From contig OX638370.1 in the NCBI GenBank assembly GCA_951812925.1, positions 37,265,948 through 37,329,947 on the forward strand: DNA of 64,000 nucleotides, read 5' to 3'. Source of the stretch: Calliopum simillimum (taxonomy: Eukaryota > Arthropoda > Insecta > Diptera > Lauxaniidae). Positions 11,416 through 22,585 of the stretch are shown piece by piece (the first letter of the stretch is position 1; each line of letters opens with the position of its first letter). The translations under genes and the position numbers were made by a program. A model generated the notes under the pieces. The model saw only the letters and a list, made by a program, of their open reading frames with translations. It was not told the origin of the DNA and searched no databases.

Positions 11416-12910
11416 AACACACAAAACTACCCAAAAAAACAAAGAAAATTAAAAAAAATCCTAGCATGAAAATTGTTGATAGTTTTTGTTGTAAATTGCA
11501 TTTAAAGTTTTTTTAAATGTTTGGCGTATCAAATTTTATTAAGTTTTTTCCTTCTCCTGTAAAGTATTGAAAATGTGAGTTACGCCTTTTCCATATTAAG
11601 CTAACGATATATACTTAAGTTTATGAATAATTTCTCCCACCAAATACATACATGGCTTGGTAATTATAAAGAAGTGAATATTTGCCATTAACAAAATATT
11701 TGTTATAACCAAATAATCATTTGGTAACTATTAACATTTCATTCGTCTATATGAAATACATAATTTTTTTACTAATACCTATAAAATCAAATTATTTTCT
11801 CTATGTAAAACTTGAGTCAGTTTTTTTTTACCTTACTTTGGGTTATGATACCGCAGTATTACATGTTTGATTTACACACTTGATAGAGAAATAATCTCTA
11901 GTTATTGTAAATTACTTGCATAGATATCATATATCCATATTATTGAGTATTACCTTGTAAACTGAAAACAATTTTTGCAATATGTAAGATAATTAACAAG
12001 TACGCTACCAAAGTACAATATGTATATGTATAAATATTTAATTGCTTTTAACCAATAAATCTTACAATTCCAATTCAATTCCAAAAAGGGTACGCGGCTT
12101 AAGTTGTTTTTTTTTTTGCATTGACGTTACTCTTCTAAGAAAAAAGTCTAACTGTTGAGTTAGTCACTATGCGATAAACTGGATATTTTCCTTGATTATA
12201 TTGTAATTTATAATAATACAATATTATTAAATGCACAGAAAGTATTCTATGATGATTTTTTTATTATTTTTTGTTTGTGCCCAACAAACACTTTTTTACA
12301 GAGAAAAGATTTTTTTAAATTTTAAAATAGCGCATTTTGGAAGAAACTAAATTTTTAAAATTGCATTTAACTCAAAAAACAAAAACTATTTCCTGCAATT
12401 AATTAAACAAATCTACTGTCATAAAAACTAGTTAAACTCATGATTTATTAATACATTTGTATGTACTTTTACGCAGTAGTCGCTTATTTTAATGGATCTT
12501 GTTAAATTTTTACGACAATCTATCTTCTTTTAAGCAGATGGTACATCAGCAGCAACCTTAACAGCCAACACCCATTTGTAATAAAATTTAGTAGTAATTT
12601 TTTACACAACAAACCACAACGGCAACACACAGCAACAACAACGCCAGTAGCTTCAACAGTAACTTAATCACAGTAACAACTTTAACAGAATGTCAACAAC
12701 AGAGAAATGCAAAAAACAGCATGTGTTAATAAATTATAGAAACTCTAATGTATGCACATGCATATGTATATGCATAAGTATTTGTGCGTGTGGTATTACA
12801 TTAACACATGTGCTTTATAAAATCCCAGTAAGATATAATTGCCAGATGTCACCATCATTGTAGGAGTAACATTAGCCTTTTGAAAATTTGGGTATTTCTT
12901 TATGTTAATA
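11416..12910. other. AT-rich sequence, nothing recognised
   Basis: Contains CAA/CAG-type short runs around 12545-12720 and TATGTATATG runs, but no gene or repeat boundary. Confidence 0.4.
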
Positions 12911-13235
12911 TGCCAGACAAAAATTTGTCCTACCTTTTTTACTATGTTAGCAATGGGGCACGACTTTGAAGTATACACCATCAGAAAGGTATTTGTGTGT
13001 AAATGTGCACAATTTTAAAATTATTTTAATATTTTGCCATTCAGCCAGGTAAAATTAAATGCAAATTTTTCAATATTGACAAAAAGCTGACTGACACTGA
13101 CTTCATGTTTTAAGTTTTCTTTTCGTTTCACATTTGTATTTATACCATGGATGATAAATGAGCTTTTCTATTTTGTACCAAATAGCAAAAAAAAAAGTAC
13201 TAAAACTGTCCAAAAAGTACCAAAATTATTTAATA

Positions 13236-14063
13236 TTGGGTGTACAACTTAAAAACCGGAATTTGACGGTGGATGTCCGTACTAACAAATATCGTGAAAG
13301 CTCGAACTTTATATATATATCATTTTGAAGGTACATTTGACAGCTGTCAAAATCAGTCAACAAAACAATTTTATCTTGTGTGCATCATTATTATTTTTCA
13401 CGATGAATAACTTCGAAGATTGGAGAAAAAGACAGCATTTGCGGGAGGTTCTGTTGGGTCATTTTTTTGCAAAGAAAATGCTGCCAAAAGTCATTTTTGC
13501 ATCGGATCGTGACTGGGACAACCAGGACCTTCCCAGCCAAAGGCAAATATCCATGGTGCCAAGGTAATGCTCTGTAATGCTCACAGGTGACGTCTACCGA
13601 ACACAATTAATACGTTTGAAGCGTGCCATCATCGAAAAACGCCCGGAAAATGCGACCAGACACGATGCAATAATTTTTTATCATGACAACGCTCGGCCAC
13701 ATATTGCTGCCCCAGTCAAAAATTACCTGGAAAACAACGGAAAACAACGGATGGGAAATTTTGCCTCACCCGCTTTATAGCCCAGACCTTGCACCATCAG
13801 ACTACCATTTGTTCCGATCGATGCAGAATGCCCTATCAGGAATACGCTTCACTTAAGTTCAAGGCATCGAAAATTGGATAGATTCATTTTTGGCCGCCAA
13901 GCCGGCGCAATTTTTTTGGGATGGAATTCATAAATTGCCTGAAAAATGGGGAAATGTTGTAGCTTCCAATGGACATACTTTGAATAAAATATATTGTAAC
14001 ATTTTTCCACAAGAAAGCATCAAATTTCGCTAAAAAATTTCGGTTTTTAAGTTGCACACCCAA
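13236..14063 (+). mobile_element. Internally deleted mariner (828 bp) with TA duplication
   Basis: TIRs TTGGGTGTACAACTTAAAAA and TTGGGTGTGCAACTTAAAAA (inverted), flanked by TA on both sides. It holds the N-terminal start of a mariner transposase and the catalytic end, with the middle deleted. Deletion derivatives like this can move only with transposase from elsewhere. Confidence 0.88.
13403..13860 (+). pseudogene. Mariner transposase remnant (N-terminal and catalytic parts)
   Basis: The ATG at 13403 begins MNNFEDWRKRQHLREVLLGH, the HTH start of mariner transposases. After an internal deletion near 13560, HDNARPH (second catalytic Asp) follows at about 13680 and [13 protein letters not shown] (third Asp) at about 13774. 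A 10-bp direct duplication (GAAAACAACG, near 13731-13750) shifts the frame between them; ignoring it, the two Asp are 34 residues apart, as in DD34D mariners. First-Asp region absent. Not functional. Confidence 0.82.
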
Positions 14064-14183
14064 TACATCTGTGGTCAAATTTTGACCATTGGACTATTCT
14101 AGTTTAGCCAAATAGCAACTGAAAGTTCTACATATTTGATTGTGCTTGTGAAAACCATTATAACTAAATATAAACATTTGGCT

Positions 14184-14330
14184 AGTGATGAGCAAATTTA
14201 GTCTTGGTCTTGGTAATTTTCGAGACCAAGGCGCTGATATCACTCCAAGACCAAGACTGCTATGTTCTTGGTCACGATGATCGTCAAGACCAAGACTTTT
14301 TCATTGACACTAAAAATTATACATGCAATT
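14184..14330 (+). repeat. Possible hAT-type MITE end rich in CTTGGTCTTGG
   Basis: AGTGATGAGCAAATTTAGTC, then CTTGGTCTTGG and its inverse CCAAGACCAAGA twice. Shares the TGATGAGCAAA end and the CTTGGTCTTG words with 39563-39911 and 47250-47374. The far end is not recognised. Confidence 0.45.
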
Positions 14331-15439
14331 ACATGGTAAAGTTTAGGTGCATCTGAGTTTACTTTAAAGTCTGCAGGCTTAGTGTTAAAAAACAATAGAA
14401 ATTTTTTAAGTACTTATGATAAACTTTACATAGTCAATTTTCCACAATTTCCGAATGGGGAAAACAATAGGAGAACTCTTTCAATTAGTTAACAAAGTGC
14501 ATATTAAATAATTCTGTACTAACAGCTCAGTGAAATAAAGAAGAATGCATGAAATAGAAAGTAAAAAGGCAACAAGAAAAGAAAGGAAATTTGATACAAA
14601 TAGGGCAATTCTGTAAAAAGCAAATCAGCGTAAATACGTGTTATATTGCAAAGTGTAACAAAATCAATAAATTTGTTTTCCTGGATTAAAAATAAGCATT
14701 TTCCAATAAAAAGTAAGGCAAATCCTGAAAAAGACAATCAGAGGCAAACAATTTGAGCTTGGATTTTGATATAGTTTTGATTATAAAATAATTGTCCGGA
14801 TACTTTCTGTATAAAAACAAAACTCTAAATTATTTCCTTGCAACTATGAAAATTTAAAGTTTCTGTGGATCATTCATACTAAATAAATATTTTTTCATTT
14901 GATTTTTTGATGGCAGTAATACTTCTAAAATATTGGTTTCGCTCTCATTTCTTTTTTTCTGATTGGGTCTTATCATAAATAAACATTCTCGAGAATTTTT
15001 CATCAGACTGCCTTGCAGTCTTCATTGTCCATTCATGATAAGGCCTATTATTATTCACATTTTTTTCATTTTAATCTTCTGCAATGATGTCATGTTTATT
15101 CTGGCGTATTGTATTTGGGCACTATGTGAAACGTCCGACACAAAAAAGTATAGAAAAAGTTCGCTACAGAATTATTGTAGAAAATGTGAAGAATTGCTCA
15201 AGCAACTATATTTTAAAAGTGAATAAAAGCCGGATTTTACAATAAAACAAAAATCATATTAAAAAATTAAAAGCGTTTAATTTTGATATCTTGCTTTTCA
15301 TTGAAATATCTTTCCATTTAATCAGAAACATCAATATTTCTTAAAAAATTCAAGATGGTTCAGAAACAGAAATTGTGCGAATATTTACCAACTCCTGTTC
15401 AAGCTAAAGATGCAAAACAGCCAAACTTCATGCAAATAT
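14331..15439. other. AT-rich sequence, nothing recognised
   Basis: An 87-codon frame at 14963-15226 has no recognisable motif; I do not support it as a gene. Confidence 0.4.
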
Positions 15440-15640
15440 TAGAAATAGTTTATGGCGAAAATCGGAACATTTCGAAGAGAAGAGGTGAAACTTTCTATAC
15501 CAGCTAAAGTCAGAGTAAAACAACCAAATTTCACACAAATACTGGAAAAAGTTTGGACCAGTGTTTGGCAACAATTTGTCGGACTTCGACAAGAAGGCGT
15601 GGCATCCCGTATAAAAACAAAAACTTTAAAATAATTTTGT
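15440..15640 (-). mobile_element. DINE-like internal unit, minus strand, degraded
   Basis: Reverse strand reads TTTTTATACGGGATGCCACG, CCTTCTTGTC, GTGAAATTTGGTTG; one unit of the TATGGGAGGTGCCACGCC type. Ends not visible. Confidence 0.5.
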
Positions 15641-15842
15641 AAAAGACATGCAAATAGATAAAACTGAAGTTCAATACATCCAGCGCCATTCAATCTTATG
15701 CCATAGAAGAAATTTAATAAGTACAATATAGCAAATGCACAAACCAATCAACTTTAAATCTATTGAGCATGCGCTGTTATGTACAGCAGAAAGTAAATTC
15801 CACATAGCACTTCTTAGAACCATTAAGAAGAAGTATATATAA

Positions 15843-17393
15843 TCACCAACTACAACTGCCGCAATGACTCGCAGTAGTAGTCGAATACAAACACCGCCGC
15901 CTACAATTGATGAAATTGTGAAAGCTATCCAAAGCATGAAAAACAACAAGGCCGCCGGTATAGATCAAATAACAGCTGAACTGCTAAAGGCATGCCCCAT
16001 AACATCAGCTAAAATTCTCCATCCTCTGCTCAACAAAATCTGGAGTGAAGAGCGTTTGCCAGAAGATTGGCTACATGGCATGTTAGTCAAATTGCCGAAA
16101 AAAGGTGACCTAAGCGAGTGTCGAAACTATAGAGGCATCACCTTGCTCTCAGTTCCATCAAAAGTACTGACGAAAGTGCTTCTGAGCAGGGTAAGCGAAA
16201 AACTTGATTCGGCCATTCGAAAGCAGCAAGCAGGATTCCGGCGAAACAGATCATGCGTGGATCAAATCAACACGCTCAGAATAATTGTCGAACAATCATG
16301 CGAGTGGCGTGCTGCACTTCAACTTGTCTTCGTTGACTATAGCACTGCCTTTGACAGTGTCTCCCGAGAAAACATCTGGGCGTCACTGCAACGAAGAGGT
16401 ATTGCCGCAAAGGCCATAAACTTAGTACGTGCACAATATGAAGGCTTTAAATGCAGTGTGTTACACAACGGGTTGTTGTCACCGACATTCACCACTAATT
16501 CAGGCGTACGGCAGGTGTGTTTACTATCACCATCACTCTTCCTTATCGTTCTTGATGATATCCTAGATAAAGCTCTTAATAAGGCCAAAAGGGGTATTCA
16601 ATGGAACTTTACCGAACATCTGGACTACGCTGACGACATCTGCCTCTTATCGTCCAAACATTCAGATATGCAAAGCAAAATTGAAGACCTTGTCTTGGAA
16701 TCACAAAAGGCCGGCCTAAAAATCAACGTATCCAAGACTAAAAGCATGAAGCTAAACGCAAGCAATGACATCACGTTTAAAGCTGGCAGTGATGACATCG
16801 GAAACGTCGATAGCTTCACGTATCTAGGCAGCATTATCTCCATGGATGGTGGAGCAAAAGAGGATATCAACTCAAGAATAGCAAAAGCAAAAGGCGCGTT
16901 TGCTCAACTGAACAAAATATGGTCTTCATCCGTTATATCCACCAAAACGAGAGTGCGCATTTTTGATTCGAATGTGAAATCGGTTTTGTTATATGGGTGC
17001 GAAACATGGCTTGTTACTGAACAACTAACAAACAAGCTGCAAGTAATCGTCAACAAATGCTTAAGGCGTATACTAAAGGTTTGGTAGCCTCGCACTATAT
17101 CAAATGCCGAGCTACATCAAAAATGCAAACAGAAGGCTATAGCAAACGAGATCAAGCTGCGCAAATGGGGATGGATTGGTCACACTCTCCGGAAACCACA
17201 CAGCGAAGTTTGTCGCCAGGCCCTTGAGTGGAATCCACAAGGCAGTAGAGGACGTGATAGACCCAAAACCAACTGGAAAAGGTCGTTGGAAAAGGAAATC
17301 CAAGAATCGGGAAAATCGTGGCAAGAGATCAAAGTCATCGCAAGGGATCGTGACAAATGGAGAGATTTCATATTGGCCCTATGCTCCTCCTAG
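15843..17393 (+). pseudogene. Non-LTR retrotransposon (LINE) reverse transcriptase, 5'-truncated, one nonsense codon
   Basis: The frame is open from 15864 to 17084, then TAG at 17085-17087 (normally Trp-Trp in the RILKVWW-type run), then continues in the same frame to TAG at 17391: 510 codons in all. It encodes the RT domain: KNNKAAGIDQITAELLKAC, YRGITLLSVPSKVL, QAGFRRNRSCVDQI, FVDYSTAFDSV (motif A Asp), GVRQVCLLSPSLF, LDYADDICLLSS (YADD, motif C), GLKINVSKTK and YLGSIIS. After the stop, GWIGHTLRKP and ALEWNPQGSRGRDRPKTNWK form the usual C-terminal tail. The endonuclease part is missing (5' truncation, common for LINEs). GVRQV has Val where Gly is usual. Clade uncertain. The 3' side has ATACATACATATATACACA. 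Confidence 0.88.
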
Positions 17394-17400
17394 GAGTTAA

Positions 17401-19051
17401 AGGAGAATACATACATATATACACATAACGAAAGATAACATCGTCCGACAAAATTCAACTTTTGGTTGCACAACTGAAAAAACCAATATATTCCGAAAAT
17501 ATGGCTGAAAATAATTTATACGTGTCTTCCGGATTTTCTGATTCAATGATTGCATTTAATACCCGGGACTTCAGGCGACAATTCGATTATGTTCTCCCTG
17601 TCACGCAAATCAAGTTTGCATAGACTTACATTTTCCAAAAAATTATTATTAATCCATTGGTTACGTTTACGTGGATCTTCAGTTTCAAAGAAATAATTTT
17701 TTTAAAAGTTTTCAGATGGCGACCCTAAATGTTTATTTATTATTTTGATTGAAATCAGCAGAAATCATAAATACAGCAAACAGTGGAAACATTTCTAAAT
17801 CTTTATCTTCGACGCGATTCCACCAAAGAAAGAGCCAATTGCTTTATGAACTGAATGTTTGGTTGTGCGATAGCCAGCTGATTGCAAGATACTCTCGTGC
17901 GGTTATTGCGCTATTTTAGTGGTAAAATATAAAAACGTTATCGAAAAGAATCGCAAGCAAAAATTTTATTTATTTGAACATTTTTTAATCTTTCTGGATC
18001 TCACTGTGTTAGAGTATTTACATTTAAGAGGGGTCAAAGATAGCACCCTAACTATTTGTTTTCCTAAAATTATGGAAAATTACATACTTATTAATGTTAA
18101 AAATATGCATTGTAATAAAATTTTTAAATTGGAGACTTATGATGTTGACAATTTAAGTATCAAACGTAATAACACAGAAACACATGAATACCTTTTGCCT
18201 ATGTGTAGTACTATATCTTGAATGCTATCAATATTAAAGAAAATAATTAGTTATTTTGCACACTTACAAAAGTTATCTTTGTATGCATGGGTCCCCTTCA
18301 ATCTCATATGATTACAGCTAAATGAAACCCATTCGAATGTGGAGACCACACGTTTGGCGACAAACGACTTTTTAACTCTTGTTATCTTATCAAAAAATAA
18401 ATTGGGACTATCTAAAGTAAGGATAAGATATGCACATACCACGAAGTGTACATATAGAAATTTATTGTAAATATGAAACCGCTATATCATTTAAAGGGTA
18501 AAATCGAAATATAAAAAATTTTGTAATATTAAATTTTTAAAAGGAACACAAGGGAAATCTAGGCAAAACCAAGTGAAGAATTATTAATAACAAGTTGGTT
18601 GGTTTATTGCGACGAAACGACAAAAAAAAAAAACAATAAATAATTGATTTCATTAAATGGTTTCGTATTTCATTTCTGGTTACAATTGTAAAATCTATTG
18701 AAGCTTATGTAATACGGGGTTTCATACATTTTTGATGTTCGGTCGTTTTTTTTTTTTTTTTCTTAAAATTGAAACCGCATTAATTTTTATTACCTAATTG
18801 TTATTGCGGTAAACGGAAGACTTTGTAGGATTAGATAAATGTTAGAAACAAAAGAAAATTATATTTGTTGCAAAAAAATACTGGAAAAATATTTAATACT
18901 AAATACTCTTTGTATAAAAAAGTACCATTAGCATTAAAAAGGGGACTACAAACGTTTTGAGAAAATATATAACTTGCAAAAGGTTTCCATAAAAGATGAC
19001 AATTCCCATTCAGATATTGACATAATGTAAGACTTAAATTGAAATGCAACT
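17401..19051. other. AT-rich sequence, nothing recognised
   Basis: Open frames at 17919-18221 and on the minus strand have no motif. Poly-A and poly-T runs at 18627 and 18747. Confidence 0.4.
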
Positions 19052-19110
19052 AGCAAGAATGATATTTTTGGCCTGGCTAAATATAAAATATACTACATCG
19101 CATTGGTAGT
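19052..19110 (+). mobile_element. DINE-like 5' end remnant
   Basis: AGCAAGAATGATATTTTTGG, CCTGGCT, AAAATATACTACATCGCATT resemble the 5' end of the DINE-like copies. The full-length mariner at 19128 inserted just downstream; 20447-20760 after it may be further degraded DINE-like sequence (GGGCCACACC, GGCGTGGTGCCC). Confidence 0.45.
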
Positions 19111-19127
19111 AAAAAAAAGCGCGAATA

Positions 19128-20444
19128 CGTAGGGCCTAACAAAAGTTCGCTTAGTTGGTGTCATGTCATAAATTTTTAGTGAATCAAAAAATTGCGTATT
19201 ATTTGTTGTAGTCTTAAGATATATCATTTTAATTTTCAGAAAGATCGGTCAAAATGGAGAGAAGAAAACGTAAAATTCGTGAAACAATGTCAGGAGATAT
19301 TTCAATGCCAACGCAGCAAGAGATTCGGTTTGCTATTCTTTTTGGATTTCGACGTAAGCTCAAGTCTATGGAAATATTTAATGAATGCCAAATAGCATTA
19401 AAAGTTAATGCGCCATCCCTCACGACTATTTCAAAGTGGTCACGAAGATTCCAGACAGGTCATTTTTCTGTGGAGGACGAACCTCGAGAAGGCCGCCCAA
19501 AATCTTCGGCTGATTATGAATGTGTAGCGCTGGTTAAGTCTAAAATTGACGAAGATCCAAGATTGACCCAGGAAATCATTGCTGAGGAACTGGTCTTGAA
19601 TGCCATGGCTGTATCGCAAATATTAAAAAATTATCTTGGATACGCGGAGAAATCTGCACGATGGGTTTCTAGAATTTTAAGTGATGCTCAAAAAGAGGCA
19701 TGTGTGCGTTTTGCTAAGTATTTTCTTGAAAAATTCAAAAACGGAGGGTCTAACACCTTCAAAAAAATTGTAACAGGTGATGAAGCATGGTTTTAGAAGT
19801 ACGACCCTGAAACCAAACAACAATCCATGGTATGGAGCCCAGAAAGTGCAAGTCCACCTGTTAAAGTAAAGCAAAAGAAAGTCAGCATCAAAAGTAATGA
19901 TGCCAGTTTACTTCACCAGAGAGAAAGTTGTTATTCCTTTGGAAAAAGGTCAGACGATTACTGTTAAGTGGTATACTGAAACCTGTTTACCAGAAGTCTT
20001 CCAAAATTTATTTGGAAACGCCAAAAAAATAGAGCTACGCCGCTACTTTCTACATCACGATAATGCGCCAGCGCACACAGCTGAAAAAACGACCGATTTT
20101 GTTGCGCTTTCAGGCATCGAAGAAATTCGTCCCGCACCTTATTCCCCAGATCTAGCGCCTTGTGACTTCTGGTTGTTTCCAAAAATAAAAAATATTTTAG
20201 AGGGAGAGTCTTCAACAGCAATGAGGAGATAATAAATGCGGTTTATGATGAAATTGCAAAACTGCAAAAAGCCGATTTTGAAGCCTGTTTTTCAAGATGG
20301 ATTTATCGACTTCAAAAATGTTTCAAAATAAATGGCGATAACGTTAAAAAAATACAAATAGATGAAGAATAAAGTTATAAATTTAAAAAATTAAATATAA
20401 AAGTTTTTTCAATTCAACTAAGCGAACTTTTGTTAGGCCCCTCG
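19128..20444 (+). mobile_element. Full-length mariner element (1,317 bp) with TA duplication
   Basis: Left end CGTAGGGCCTAACAAAAGTT; right end inverted CGAGGGGCCTAACAAAAGTT, so the TIRs differ at two bases within the first 20. TA flanks at 19126-19127 and 20445-20446. Length is the usual 1.3 kb. It encodes a broken transposase and is inserted next to a DINE-like remnant. Confidence 0.9.
19254..20372 (+). pseudogene. Mariner DD34D transposase, broken by one stop and two frameshifts
   Basis: The ATG at 19254 follows the TIR by about 100 bp. The N-terminal part has two HTH-type regions (QQEIRFAILFGFRRKLKSME; LTTISKWSRRFQTGHFSVED). The linker WVSRILSDAQ leads to VTGDEAWF (first Asp), followed at once by TAG (19794-19796) where a Tyr is usual. 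After it, KYDPETKQQSMVW continues in the same frame; a frameshift near 19885 moves to the frame of MMPVYFTREK. HHDNAPAHTA (second Asp) and YSPDLAPCDFWLFPK (third Asp) are 34 residues apart. A second frameshift near 20205 leads to the C-terminal tail, which ends at TAA 20370. Not functional as it stands, but lightly damaged. Confidence 0.9.
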
Positions 20445-20446
20445 TA

Positions 20447-21298
20447 AGTATTTAGGCTCGAACAACATCGTCAACGTAGCGGTTCTACGTTTTTGGTTGT
20501 ATAGGATGGGCCACACCTTATTGGAATCTATCTCCAGATTATGCCCAGATCATTCTTAGTTTTTATGTGGAATCTGGTTACACTACCTCAAGTAAATCTC
20601 TTAGTATGTGTAGACCCATTTTTCTGTGAAACGGATTATCTTAAATGTATTTTTAGGTATAGCTGTTCGAAAAGATCGATAGGCGTGGTGCCCTCTTTAA
20701 ACTTCCCAAAATTTTTCCTAAAGATTGCTTCAATCATTTCATTGGAATTTCTTTGTAGCTCCTAGAGAATCACAGGGACAAACATTTTAATTTTTTGGAA
20801 AACTCTTAATCCCACTCTCGGTATTGTGTTTTTATGTACTACGCCTCGAAATACGCTCAAATTGGTTCATGGCTTTCCTAACCATTTCTAGTATTTTTCG
20901 GGAAATAAAGTGTTTCTGATGTATTGTGTAATGGTTTTGTTGTATAAATTGTGAATATATGATATTTGCTTTTCAGAAAACACCCTGTTTGCTTATTAAT
21001 TGAGTAGTACTTAAGCAACAATTCACATAAACATATTGAGAATTATAAAATGTTGAAAAGTAAAAGAATTTATTTACAAAATATCATTTAGGTTGTGGTG
21101 AAATTCATAGTCTTTTAACTTATGCGGTAAAATTTTGTTTAATTTGACAGTCCCAGTGTAAGCTAACTTTGGGCGTATGTTGGAAAGCTAGTGGTCAGTC
21201 TGTATAAGCGTACATTTAGTTAAATTTGTTTCATAATCAATTTATAATTGCAATTCAAATAATAATACAAGTTCAAAGTACGATAATTTAAATTAAAA
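20447..21298. other. AT-rich sequence with degraded repeat
   Basis: 20480-20760 has GGGCCACACC and GGCGTGGTGCCC words like DINE-type units, too degraded to place. The rest is AT-rich and empty. Confidence 0.35.
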
Positions 21299-21300
21299 TA

Positions 21301-21530
21301 TGAGCCGTTCAAAATGACAATGGTGCAACTCCAAAACGAGGCAAAATTAATGTCATAATATTAATTGGCTGTCATTTTGTTAGGGATGATTTTTGTTGAT
21401 GATATGGAGTTGTTCAAATTAAGTTGAAAAAATTATATCGACCAAATAACCGATCATTTTGGCACACAGTTTATATGACATTACTTTTGCCTCGTTTTGG
21501 AGTTGTACCATTGTCATTTTGAACGGCTCA
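21301..21530. repeat. MITE, 230 bp, TA-flanked (TGAGCCGTTCAAAATGAC ends)
   Basis: TIRs of about 50 bp, near-perfect: TGAGCCGTTCAAAATGACAA, TGGTGCAACTCCAAAACGAGG and the inverse at the right. TA at 21299-21300 and 21531-21532. A typical Tc1/mariner-type non-autonomous element. Confidence 0.88.
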
Positions 21531-21693
21531 TATATAATCGCACTAAGAAATTTGATTAAAAAAAATTAAGTGCAAAAAAATATCAGTAAATATACTCAGG
21601 TAAACAAAGATAGATAAAGTTTAGGGTTCTCGATAGTTAAAAATTACTTAAAGACGGAAATATCAGATAACTGAAAAAAAAAACCTTTAAGTA

Positions 21694-22403
21694 CACGGAG
21701 AAAAAAAATAGTACTTGCTACTTTATTTCTCATCAATTTTACCAGAATTTCAAATCAGAATAGTGACAACTCCATACCGAAATAAATTTAATCTTACTGT
21801 TTTAGTCAATTCAGAATGTATGCTAGCTCGTAATTTTTTGAAAAAATTGATGTGATATTAACCTTACTGTAAAGTTCAAACAAAAAAAAAAAAAAAAATT
21901 ACACCGCATAAGGGTACGAACCCTGGCCTTTCCGTGTCATAAGCAGATACATATCCTCTGCGCTACTTACGCATATGATGAAGAGGCAAAAAATTTGTAT
22001 ATAAAGAAAATGTCTCTAAAAATAGAAATTGCTACAAAAATTATAAAAGTCAAAATGATTCTTTGTACATTTTTATGATTTTTACCTTACTCGAGTGGAG
22101 TGAAAATTATGACACTCGTTTTTGTGCGTGAAAAAAATAAAGTTATTTTGACTAAAATTATAAATTCAAAATGGTCACACATTTTTTTTTCTGAAAGTAT
22201 AAATAACTACATAAAGTCAAATGTAAGCATTTGGTGTAAATATTCCTTTATTATTTAACTACATTTTATTTGTAAATATGACTTTACGGACCCATCAAAT
22301 AGTTCACACGTAAGGTAATTTATGTTTGAAATTAAGTGTTGATTACTTTAATTTTTTGACTACCCGAGTGGAGTAAAAATTATGATGCGTATTTTTCTCC
22401 GTG
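21694..22403. mobile_element. TIR element (CACGGAGAAAAA ends) carrying a tRNA-like module
   Basis: CACGGAGAAAAAAAATAGTA at the left, ATTTTTCTCCGTG at the right; inverted symmetry extends outwards to GTAC/GTAC, which could be the target duplication. Repeated subterminal words TACTCGAGTGGAGTGAAAAT (22090) and TACCCGAGTGGAGTAAAAAT (22362). No transposase. A tRNA-like block lies at 21906-21972. A related left end appears at 37327 (ACGGAGAAAAAATTA). Confidence 0.7.
21906..21972 (-). other. tRNA-like module T2 (67 nt) inside a TIR element
   Basis: Read on the minus strand: 5' GCGTAAG pairs with 3' CTTATGC as a 7-bp acceptor stem with one G-T. TAGCGCAGAGGA resembles an A box. CAGGG-TTCGTAC-CCTTA forms a T arm with a 4-bp stem and a 7-nt loop (B box GGTTCGTACCC). 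Total length is that of a tRNA. The anticodon stem does not pair, so a functional tRNA is unlikely. Confidence 0.6.
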
Positions 22404-22585
22404 TACATGGGTTGTATTTGAATGTCTTATATTGAAGGGGAAAAACATTGCTTACATTGAGAAAAGTGTATGTTTCGTTATTTGGTTCTAATGGAGAACC
22501 CGTTTTGGTATTTTCTGTGAATTTCAGTCGAAAAAAAAAGATATCAATATACTTAATTCAAAAAGCGTTTTAAAAGAAATTAATA

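Larger units (their letters stand above)
12912..14104 (+). repeat. ~420-bp dispersed repeat, copy A, split by a mariner
   Basis: Starts GCCAGACAAAAATTTGTCC, runs to CAAAATTATTTAATA at 13235, is interrupted by 828 bp of mariner, and resumes at 14064 with TACATCTGTGGTCAAATTTT... to GACTATTCTAGTTT. Other copies read straight through TTAATACATTTGTGGTC at this point, which proves the insertion. Confidence 0.85.

Noticed and set aside
17919..18221. 100-codon frame
   Set aside because: No recognisable motif; Ile/Asn/Lys-rich as expected from AT-rich DNA.
21906..21972. Functional tRNA gene
   Set aside because: Acceptor and T arms pair, but the anticodon stem does not; it sits within a TIR element.
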